A DNA stretch of 64,000 nucleotides from Trileptium ribeirensis (Eukaryota > Nematoda > Enoplea > Enoplida > Thoracostomopsidae), in assembly GCA_030248225.1 (NCBI GenBank), contig JASANE010017524.1, positions 62,001-126,000 on the forward strand. Reading direction: 5' to 3'. A program made the position numbers and the translations under genes. The notes beneath the pieces are model-generated. The model searched no databases, was not told the origin of the DNA, and saw nothing but the letters and a program-made list of their open reading frames with translations. Position 1 is the stretch's first letter. Each line of letters begins with the position of its first letter. This document shows positions 48,901-60,900 of the stretch, one piece after another.

Positions 48901-51900
48901 AATAGTTAATTTTTGTACAATTTTGTTGCCGGTCAATATTATGTTGCTCTGAGTTACATTTATTTCTGATTACAATTGGAAAGCCTATACGCTTTGAACG
49001 TAGAACCGTTTCTTATCTTAAGTGAAAAAAAACAGTCTAATATTTTTGAACAGGTTGGCGGTACAACATAAAAAGCAGTTTTTATTCTAACGAATATCGG
49101 AATTTTTAAGCTATTGTGCTTCATTATCGCTTCTTGTATGTTTATTAACTCAAAAAAACAGTCTAATATTTTTGAACAGGTTGGCGGTACAACATAAAAA
49201 GCAGTTTTTATACTAACGAATATCGGAATTTTTTAGCTATTGTGCTTCATTATCGCTTCTTGTATGCTTGTTAACTCAAAAAAACAGTCTAATATTTTTG
49301 AACAGGTTGGCGGTACAACATAAAAAGCAGTTTTTATTCTAACGAATATCGGAATTTTTAAGCTATTGTGCTTCATTATCGCTTCTTGTATGTTTATTAA
49401 CTCCAAGGTATCTTAAATGAAAATTTTTTTTAACATTGTTGTGCTGTGAAACGTTACTGCTTAAAATAGAGCGTTGTCGGCATATTAAGTTTTTACGAAC
49501 AAGCGATCAGTTGTCGTATACCTTTTAGGCAGATTGAGTTGGGATGCTGTTGGGCAATTTTTATAGTCGTTCGAGGTCTGTTATTCGAAACGGGATATTT
49601 TTTGGATGGGGTTCTGTTGTAGTTTGTTTGTATGATTTTGGCTGTGCTTGTAGTGGAAAATTGTCTGCTGCCATACAAATGATTGCACAGGCAAAGTCGT
49701 ATTGCTAACTCGCGAGTGGAAACGCAGCGATTGTGCCTAGTGTTTGTTTAGCGACAATAACTTGTCAGTTTCTAGCAAGTTTATTAAATTAATGTAAATA
49801 TTAGCCAATTTCAGCAAAAGTGTATCGCGATTTTTTACTCTGTAATTGCCTAACACTTGCCGCATTGAACGCATGCCACGCAAATACAATTGCTTTCTTT
49901 TTATCAGATTGGAAAGCCAAAGACCCATTTTAGTTAAAAAAATTGAGAAAATACCAAAATTTGATCACTTTTGTTGTCAAAACATAGTATTTTTGGTCCC
50001 TGAAGGATCTACAAAATATCAGTTTGTAAAATTTCGAAACTATCGTGTTCTACGCGTTAAGGTTGTGTAAATCCATCGCCTTCTTCCAAAATAAAAAGTA
50101 ACTGCTGGTAAAATTTTTCAACTATTATAGGGGTATTTTAAACATTTATGTGGAGCTCGAAATTTGGTTGTAGCATTCGATGTGCACATTTTCTTTATTT
50201 CCATCTATTTTTGAAATCATTCCACTGATCTGTTGTATACTAGCATGACCTCAGTAATCACGATGTTTTCAATTTTTGTCGGGTTTGTATGATTTTGGTC
50301 AGGAAATCGGAGAGCATTCATCATAAAGCTATGTGCAATGCATTAAATAAAAAACTTTCAAGGAACTTTTTTTCAATAGCATTAAATTGACAACATTGCT
50401 CGTTACAAATTATTTAGTATATTGCAGCATAATTAATTTGTTTAACTATGTTTTTCTTCGTGGTATAAAGATTTTCATGGTCACTATATCTAAAATCGCA
50501 TACGGCCCAAATATGTTGTGCAGCTGGGTTTATGTTTTAATATTAGTCTGGCTTCTCCAAATATGAGTAGAAGGGAGTCCCAGGTATCGTAATCCCCTTC
50601 GGTTCGTTCCCCAGTTCATGTCTGGAGATAAATAATGGCTGCTACCCAGCACATACACCCCCAAGTCCCGCAGGTATCTTCCTGTGTGCTAAAAATTCAT
50701 TAACCAATTCGCTAAATCCTTTCTTTATTTGCATAAATTCTACTATGTCTTTTAATTACTCGGAACTTACGTTTTATAAGAGTTTTGACTGTAGCTGGTC
50801 TCCTAATATAAACTGCATGGATTCGTTCTCCGGTTTTTTAGTTCGTACCAGTTCCAAACTGAGGAGCTTGGAAGTATAACTTTGACAGTTTGAAGACGTA
50901 AGTCAGCAATTGCTTTTTTGCTTTGACCATTATTTTACTTTGCACAGGATACCGTACGTGTTCATCTCTACATTAGTTCGGCGCCGTGTGGTGATGGTCG
51001 AATTTTTTCGGTCTCCGATGTTCCCACAGCTTCTTTGGCCGAGGTTGATCCACACCGAGCCCGTCGGAACCGGGGCCTCCTGCGGTGAGTAATTAATAAA
51101 TAAATGTACCTGACACCTGCGAAATGTAGTCCGTTGAGAATAGAGATACATATATATATCGTTGCGGTGATATCGGAGCAACTATAAGAGCATGTTATGT
51201 GGTAAATTGAAAGCTTCGAAATAATGTAGTCCTTCGTTGAGAATAGAGATACATATATCGTTGCGGTGATATCGGATCAACTATAAGAGCATGTTATGTG
51301 GCAAATTGAAAGCTTCGAAATAATGTAGTCCTTCGTTGAGAATAGAGATACATATATCGTTGCGGTGATATCGGATCAACTATAAGAGCATGTTATGTGG
51401 CAAATTGAAAGCTTCGAAATAATGTAGTCCTTCGTTGAGAATATAAATACATATCGTTGCGGTGATATCGGAGCAACTATAAGAGCATGTTATGTGGCAA
51501 ATTGAAAGCTTCGAAATAATGTAGTCCTTCGGTGAGAATAAAGATACATATCGTGGCGGTGATATCGGAGCAACTATAAGAGCATGTTATGTGGCAAATG
51601 ATGTCAAACGTTCGGTCGTTGAATATACTCATTCAGTACTCGCCAGAAATGATCGGAGCTAGCTCGCTCAAACTCATTTCTGGCGAGTATTGTATAAGGT
51701 ACATAGCTACAAAAGATTACGGCACTGTCTCAAGCACACTAAATTTTATTTTACTGTTATAGCTACAGTTTGCCGGAATCAAAATGATCTTTGTGGAATT
51801 ATTACACGCAGTATTTAATTTACGATTTCTAGACAGGATTGCTTTCCTTATAAACAAAAATAAACTTAGCTTAGCTCATTTGGCTCTGTTTTTTATTTCA

Positions 51901-54900
51901 TAAAATCGAGTCTACATCCATCCATACGCGTAATTGCCGCCGTATTGTAACCGGGACCAAATTTTACTCGTATGAAGCGGGTTTTTTCATAATTTCAGCT
52001 GTGCGAATTTTGTGCATTTAAAATTTTTACTGTAAATACTCTGCTTTTAGGCTTTTTTGAAACATGTATAAGCGTACAATTTCAATTTTTTTCTCTGTAA
52101 TCAGTAATTTAGGTACATTTACTGCCAACATGTATAAAGCTATTACAGGCTTGTCGCACTATAATTATCGGCTAAATTTACACCTTCATTGTATAATTCG
52201 ACGTAACCGTTTGATGCATTTAATTTTTTCTTGTTCGCCGGGTTTTGGGAAAAAATTTTGAATTCGAGCTGTGTATTTTGTAATTTAGGTCTGCATTATT
52301 TGTTGTGAAACCTTATGCAAACGTAGAAAAACAAACTGTGCTCCTAATAAGTCTTAACCAATAAATTATTATTCAATTTAGTACTGACAGTTGTTTTGCG
52401 GAACAATAAAGCTGTATAATCTATTTGGACAAATCAGGTTAATAGTAAATGTATTCTAGAAAAGCAAAATCGATTTGATTTATATAGGAATTATTTTCAG
52501 ACAGAGCAGCATGCTGATTCTGAGTGGAATTTATTGACTATCGATTGTTAGTTACTAGTAGATGTAGTAAATTACAAAAAAGTGAGCGGAGCAATATAGC
52601 CGCAATATATATAATATATTTTATTTATGTATACATGTATTTCAACTAAATAAACACCAGATTCACAATCATCACGGCGAGATGTAATATACGCACCAAA
52701 ATAATAGTTTTACAATAATTATTCATTGAAAAATAAGCAATTTTTGTTTGAAAATGCTAAAAATAGGCTGATATGCTTAAGTAATTAGTTAATAAGTAAC
52801 TAACTAAAGCAAATTTTTACAAAATCTATATGTCTTGCACGTGTCCCATATTAGGCCTTTCTAACAAAACGAATTTTTTTTAAATCGGCCCAGTAGTTAT
52901 TGAGGAGTTCAACGGACGGACAGACGGTACCAAATTTTCCCACTCAGACGAAAATAAAGACGCCCCGGTCAATTATAGTTATCTGTAATATACAGTATGT
53001 TTAACAGGAAATTCTGTTTTTCTGTGTTTCATGCGATATTTTCTATAGCTTGTTAAGCAACCTTTTGTCCAGAACTTCGGTATCGACACCTTTATTTTTC
53101 ATTACTCGCCAGAAATGAGTGTCACCTTTCGAACAAAATTTATTATCGAACAACACTCGAATAGTTTTTAACACCTCTCGAACAAATATGAAAACGCTTC
53201 AACATTTCGAACACGCCTCGTACAAAATTCTAACAAAGTCTTGAATTTATCGAACAAACAGCACTCATTTCTGGCGAGTACAACAACTGTTTACTTATTG
53301 ATACTAGCTGTTGATAACCGTCGCAGGAAATTAAAACTGTGTACAGTTTGTGGAGAACTTTATAAATCAATAATTTCCGGTCTTACTGGCTACTGTTAAT
53401 ATAATAATCTATTGTATCATTGCAATAATTTGTGGGCATACGTATGAAAATGCATGTACTTGTGCTGGATTTGTTGTTTGTTTTTGGATATTGTTAGATC
53501 ACTGAATTACTACCAAAGACTGAGAGTCGATGATATCTCGTTTTATTGATAACACCTATAACTACTGTATAATCGTATTTTTGCGGAACTTTATCATGCC
53601 AGTGTGCCAGTGATTAACCAAATCCGAAATATGGTATTAATATTATAATATGTACATATACATATACGGTAAATTATTAAAAGTAAGATAACGAAACGTG
53701 TTCGTAGCTTGTTCGGTGTGAACAGTGCGCTTATAGTTGTTATTTAAGCGCGGTTAAACTGATGGGTTTCGTTGTTTTAAACTTACATTGGATTTTTCGG
53801 TAATCATGTGCTGCCGGCGCTTCCTTCGGGCACAAATGCTAATTTTTGGGAACAAAGTTGTTAAATATTGATACGTTTTTAATTTAGTTGTTTGTGGACG
53901 GCTAAAATGGGTATATAGGTTTTTGGGCGACCAGACACAGTGAAAGCAATAGTGTTAACGTGATATGCTTCCAACGCGGCAAGAACCAGTACTGCTGCAT
54001 GTACCACCATGATAAATATTGTGCTTGAAATAATTATTGTGTTATGATCAAGTACATACTGGCGTGATCATCTCTCTGTGCTTCGTAAACTGTTTAGCAA
54101 TGTTTGAGGAATACCTGCTGGGAAATAAAAGGGCTATTAGGAGGTAGCTACTTGAGCGAACTCAAAATCTAAAATAGTTTTGTTTTATCTTAAATACCGA
54201 GAAAAGCCTTGAACTTATGGTATGACTTGCTAATTTTGATTAGGAAATGGAAACTTTTGTTACAAATTTCGCCATGCAGATATAGAAAAGATATCACACC
54301 GAAACTTTTGATTCCGGCTTAAAATAAGCCAGAATCGAAATATTTTGCTGTTACAGGCAACGCATTGAAAACACCCAACCTTTTGGTTACGTATAAGTCT
54401 TGCCAGAGGCATCCCATCGAACAACGGAGACCAACAGAATCCTCTCGTCGAGAGCTGAAGTTTAGCTGGGATGCATTTTTATCAGAGCAGCCGTTTTTGA
54501 GCTATGAACCAAAAATGTTAAAAATACCAACATAAAATTTTTATAAAGCAAATTTTTGTATGTTGGGGTGAACGATATGGTTATAGGGTTATTTAAACTG
54601 TTTAACTCGTTGGTTTCATTGTTTTAACTCCAGAATGGGTTATTAATCCTGCGGGGCGATGCCGGAGGAAAATTCTGATAAATTTTGCCTCCAAAAATCG
54701 TCAAATTTCGTCACTTTTTCAATATAGATGTATGTAGGTCATTAGAACGCGTCTATAGGTTTTTGTTGGTGCTGAATTCTATAAAGCAATAATATTTCTT
54801 GGTATTCATTAAATAAGTCAAATGTTGTTCCTACATCATAAAAATAATACTTCAAATTATATTTATTCAAAAAATTTGTGATCTATAAATTTGAAATCGT

Positions 54901-57900
54901 TTGTTCATTTTTGGTCACTGGAAAAAGAAGTAGAGTTTTTCGGCTTTGATATATATGACAAAAATATGACTGTTGCGTTACCACTGTAGTATTGCCGCTG
55001 TATAATTGCTATCACGGGATTTTAAATGGGCTCAGGAACCTGAATTTGAAACAACGAAATGGTCGCTAAGCGCAGAGTAGCCATACTCGTTCCGTTTTCC
55101 CTCGCTTTGGGAGTTACTTGTACATGGAACTCGGGCGATGATGGGAAACACAGCAAGTATAATGGCAATAGTCTGCGCTCAGTGCCTATTCCGAAGTAGC
55201 TTTCCAATTTACATAGATTCTTGAACCCCCGGTCAACGATGAAAAAAGCCAACAATACACCAGCAATTTCCATTAAGTGCAACGTTGTGGTCATTTGCAG
55301 CGCAAACCAAAAACGACAACAACCTATATTTATTCATCTAGCCTCCAAAAAGACGGGAACTTCCGAAGTTTGCATATAAATCACAACTTTAAAAGAAAAA
55401 TAATATGAAATTTTCAGGTATCATATTATTTTCCCAATATAAAGCAGTATGGCTTGCTGGCTTTTGATACATAGAACGTAAAATGCAGTTGCGCCTGAAT
55501 CGTATTTCGCACCAATGAAAACTCGCCACAAGTGACCGCTGGGCGGTCGCTCGTAAGGCGACTGTCAATTTGCGGCGATTATTGTAGTCATTGTATTCCT
55601 CTATTCAAGAGTGACTAAAATCCGATCATTTCTGTACCTTGGAACATTGTTACACTTAGTGCAGCGTCCCACATAGATAGGGTTAAAACAGTGAAGCCGA
55701 ATGGGTTGAACAAGCTAATTATTTGAATTCTCGCTCCACAAGAAAGAAACTTACTTACGACTTTGAAAATTAAACTTTTTTGGGGTATACGCGTGAGATT
55801 AGATTTTTATGCGTCGAATGAAGCAATAGTTTGCAGTAATCCATCAATGCAATGACGAGTTATGTCTGCCATTGTTGGACAAAGAAGACTTTTTCCCCTA
55901 CAGTTAAGCACTGTTTTAGAGTTCTCCGCTCGCTGCTCTCGCTTTGTTTCATTATACAAATTTGATAAAGTTGGTGTTTCATCGTAATTATGTAGTTATT
56001 TCATTAAGTGTGTGTGTAATATGTACATAATTTAAAATTGATTAGGTGAATCGTAAAATCTGTATATAATTTGCAATGGCGGATGAATGTATTTTCAGGT
56101 TGTGCGAACGTCCTACGCAACTTTTAGTCAGGACAAATTGTGACATAAATACCTGGTTTGTTCATTTGTCAAGTCAATTCTTGATCCCAAAACTGTCGAC
56201 AGCGCAACAAAGTCATGCTTTTCATTTATGTATTCATACGTGGGAAATCTTGACAAATTAACGCGAATACAAATTTTGTTGCATCAGTGAGCCCCAGACG
56301 CGTTTATCAAACTCAAAATACAGACGGCGGATTGGGTGTTCGACGAACATCCGACGGGATACCCCAGATTGGGTACTCCGGTTGGAATCTGTTATTTGTG
56401 TGTTTGTTAAATTATGTCTTTGCAATAAGATGGAGTTGTAGCAGAATTCTACGTATGTAAAAGGTACTCAGTGAATCGCAGATTTATTGCCTCTGGCCGT
56501 CGAACACGTGTAATAGCCAATGTATGTTTGGCTAATATATAATCAATACCAATATCAAAGTCGATGTATTTACATAATACTCATTTACTGTTCCATCGCG
56601 GTCTTCTGATAGATGGCTGCTTATTAAGTGGCGAACAGCAGCAGAACGAATGGCACAATAATCAATATTGCAAAATATGAATGTCCTAATAGATTACTTC
56701 TGAACTGAATTCATCGGGAAGATTTGTGACTGGCGAACGTCACCGGTTACAAAATCAACGCCAAACTGAATTACATGAATTTTAAAACAGAGCACCGAAC
56801 GTTATAACCAACGGTGAGCCGATGTAAATATGTAGTTGTTTTATTAGGTTACATCGTTCATCGGATATTCGTACAAGAACTATACAAATGTGAACAAGGT
56901 TGTGGCTATTATGTGGTTGTATGTAGTAGCTATGTGCGCTTCGCTATGCGCATACAGTCTTCTCGTAGGATTTGGTTTCATAATTCATTGACAAGCGTAT
57001 ACAGACCAGAAAAGAGTTGGCTTGAAATGTGTAACTATTAAAATGGCGTTGCTAAACTACTTGGGTTACAGAGTTATTGAAATTATATATGCACCGGTTT
57101 CGTAAATTAAATGAATATTTGGTTCTTTTCCATTATCCCCCAGCCCGCGTTTGCCTAAAAATAGTCAGATTCTGGAAATTTTGGTATTTATGTAATTTTC
57201 GAGACCTCCTCTGATCATTTTAACCAAAAAAACGAATTTTTAAATTTTTCTATTTTTTCGGGTCCCAAGGGTTGCTCCTTGGGAACCCAGAAAAATTCTC
57301 AAATTATTTTGACCCACCATTCGTCGTGGTTTGACGAGCTGAGTTTAATGGCGTTAATTTTGACGGGATCCGATAACCGTATCCTAAGTTATGGCAAAAA
57401 AACTATGAAGGCTGAAGGCTCAGCAATTGAACAGTTTTTGCCCATAACTTAGGATACGGTTATCGAATCTCGTTAAAAATAACACCATTAGACTCAGCTC
57501 GTCAAGCCGCGTCGAATGGTGGTAAAAATCTAATTTTTAAGAAAAAATATTTTTGGGTTCCCAAGGGGGAAGATTTTCGGTTTTTTGGGTTCCCAAAGCT
57601 CCCAAGGACCTGAAAAAAATCGAAAATTTTAAAAATTCGATTTTTTGGTTGAAATGATCAGGTTAGGTCTCGAGGATCACGAAAATACCAAAATTTCCAG
57701 AATCTCACCATTTTTGGGCAAACGCGGGCGGGGAGTGGATAATGGAAAAGAACCGAATATTTTACATATTATTAATAACTATTACTGTCTATGCTATAGA
57801 TGCTGTACGTTGTATTTTAGGCCGCGCTCAGAGTAAGCTTGATAACGAACGAGACTCGTGGACTCAAGCGATTGAGATCTTTTCTTTATATCAAGACCAT

Positions 57901-60900
57901 CGAAATCTTCGATAAAAGAAGGGACCGTGATTGCTTGAGATTGATATGGGGATTCCACGATTAACTTAGCAACAAAATAGTATTTCTCTTATTTTTAGCG
58001 TGAAAATTGAACAAGGTATGGGCTCGATTCCGGTTAACTCGGATAGTGTTAACACGGTTCAAACGTGGGACGGAATAATGGGCGGCGAGCGCCTTACGTG
58101 CATGTCGTGCAGCGACAAGGTGAGCCCCAGGTCGTGGCCTGCGAAAATGTTCAATTATAATGATGATTGCTTGTTTGTTTTTGTCCGAGAACGATCGCGG
58201 TACGCGTTTGTCAGTCCCAAGCTTCGGCCCCTTCTCCTTCCTCCTCCTGTGGTGGATATTCAGTTCAGTTTAGATTCGCAAGGTCTGGACTTTCAATATT
58301 TGTTCTCAGGAAAATTATTATGGCGCCAGTAATCACCTTTTATGTTCCAATGGATGGGATTTTGTTGCTTTCTTTGCAACGGGTTGCGAAGTTTTTGTGG
58401 TGCAATGTGTACATAGCTCAGTTAGTTTTTGCCACTTGGTGGTGGATTGTTCCTTGATAAGTGTTTCTGATTTCGGGATCTGGCTGTCCTCAAAGGGTCT
58501 CAGGCTTCCCGTATTTTTTGTTCTTTTTTTTGCTGACTAGTACGTACATCGTGTTTCGTAGCTCTTATTTATTGGTGTTTGTGTGATCAGAGCCACTCTT
58601 CTTGTGTTTGTTAACACGGTAGCGCTGTTTCATTGAAAACGACGTGTGTAGTAATTTAGCAATGCCTTTGTGTGATATAATTATTTACACGCCACCAACT
58701 AATTACATCACACTGTGATGAAAAGATTATGTTTTTGATTTGAGCAGCGCTTCTTGGTTTACAACATTGAATTTGTCTCTGATGCCTGTTTCCAATAAAA
58801 TAAACTCATTTCCGAAAGCGACAAGAACAACAACTATCATTGTGTGCAGGCAGATCAGGTCCGCGACTGGGTCTCGCCTGATTTGGAATAAAAAAATATT
58901 GGTTTCAGAATATTAATTTGGGAGAATGTCGAAAGCGATTAATTATATATTACATAGGTACAATAAGAGATACATATTCATTGTGAATGTTATGTAATTA
59001 AGCGGCCCCAAAGAGAGGCCGATATAGAGAGGGTGTGTTGCAACAGAAACGAGCACGTCGGCTGATTGGTTCACCTACGCCTGATTAAAATGGTTTTGGT
59101 AGTAGTCGAATATCGGCCGATAATGTGCATACTACCCCACGGGAGAATTTGAAAAAAGGTGTGCATTGCTTACTATGAGATAAACAATCACATACAGTTG
59201 TACGTTGCCAGGACAGGCTGTCGCATTTTGGAGAGCCGCCGGCGGATGGCTCGATACACATTTCAGTGGTGTAAAATTATATTTTGGATACTAATGTCTT
59301 TCGAACGAGTTGTGAGCTGGGTTCCAGCGAATGGAACTCAGTTTTGGCAAGTAAGCATTTTGTCGGAGAAAACGGCAATTAATTGTCTCAGAAACACTGC
59401 CAAAACACTTTTGATGGAGAGAAAAGCGATTTTGAAGCAAATTTTGAAAATAAAATTTGCGAAATTGATTTCAGGACGTATATATTTTTGATCTAATTTT
59501 ATGTACTGTTGAGGGTGTTTTTACCTAGTGGAAACAAAAAATTGCCAAGGGACGGAACCGGGGGAACTCAAAATTTTGCCAGGGGGCACGAACTGGGGGC
59601 ACTTGAAAATGCAATGGAGCCCCACCGTTTCCCAAATTTGGAGAGCCCATTTCGACTCCGCTTGTCAATCCGGTTCGAACGATAATGCAAAATAAATTAC
59701 ACATTTATCGAGAAATTTTTTGTACCAATGGGGACCATTGGGAACCCAAAAAATCTTAAAAAAATTTGGTTTGAATATAACCAAGATGGGCATATATGGT
59801 GAACCAGCTTTTCGCAATGAGTCCACTAGGTCAAAATTATTGATGTATCTTCAAAATTGACCAATTTCTGTCTGGGGGCTAAAGGAAAGGACTCTGGAAA
59901 TATTGTGTTGGCTCTCCAATTTCTTAATTCATTTCTTAGTCGATAACCAAAAGCTTTAAGCCAGTGAAGAAAGCCAATTGAGATTCTTCTAGTGAATAGC
60001 CATAGGATTGTGGGATGAGGTTTTTCAGCGGGGCGATTTCTTCTCGAAATTACAAAACGTGGGGCAGTGATTAAAAAGAAGCGATAAGACTTCCTCCAAT
60101 AGCAGTGCCTCCTACAGTACCCGCCAAAAATGACTGTCGCTCGCTCGAGACTCGCTCGCGACTCGCTCGAAATAAATTTGTTCTAAAAATAGAATTTTCT
60201 ATTAATTTAAATAGTTGCGAAATCTCGAGCGAGCCACTCGCTCGCGACTCGCTCGAAATGCGACGGTCATTTTTGGCGAGTACTGTACTGCCGAACAAAT
60301 TCTGTATTGTCATTACTCATCACTGGATTGATGTACATAATGGCAAATTTATTCGACACGCAATAGAATTTTGGCTTGAGCGCATTATACAGCTTGCTAT
60401 TTGCGCTACGAAGCATTTTAGTATTTATTGACAAAACCCACACAAATTAGAAATTTGTTTGTACTTATGACCATGTTGAGATCTGACGATATTGCGAGCG
60501 ATGTTTTCATAGGCGTCGGATGAAATATAGCATACACTGTTCTCTCATCTATTTATAGCTACATCTTTGCTATAAATACCATTTTTTGCTGCAGTTATCA
60601 GCCGAACTGTACAATTACCCCAACGTGGTGAAATTTTCTAAATTTCGATTACGTGAGTGACATACTGGCTTATTAGGAGAGAACAACTGGCCTGTCCACA
60701 GCCCTCCGGAAAGTGTTGGGACTTCGGGGGGGGAGCATGTTAATTCACGGGGGAAATTTCAAAGTGGGGGAATAAATGTTGCTTAAAAATGCTAGAAATA
60801 TTTCCATATTTTGATGTACTTTTGATGTCTTAGAAGTATTTCCAGGATTTAAAACGCCGTCTTAGCATTAGAAGTAGTGGTATATAATTGATGTTTTAAA

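Larger units (their letters stand above)
51085..57998 (+). other. ADAR intron 9 (6.9 kb)
   Basis: It holds a tandem array, two CTCGCCAGAAATGA inverted-repeat elements, a dispersed repeat and a long palindrome, each listed separately. The stretch 53,300-57,100 is A+T-rich and shows no recognised gene. Confidence 0.65.

Noticed and set aside
27006..51598. CRISPR arrays among the tandem repeats
   Set aside because: Units are contiguous with no unique spacers, in a metazoan gene context.
58000..58457. Read-through frames 58000-58332 and 58167-58457 as separate genes
   Set aside because: The first is exon 10 continuing past its donor into the intron, and the second is intronic with no domain.
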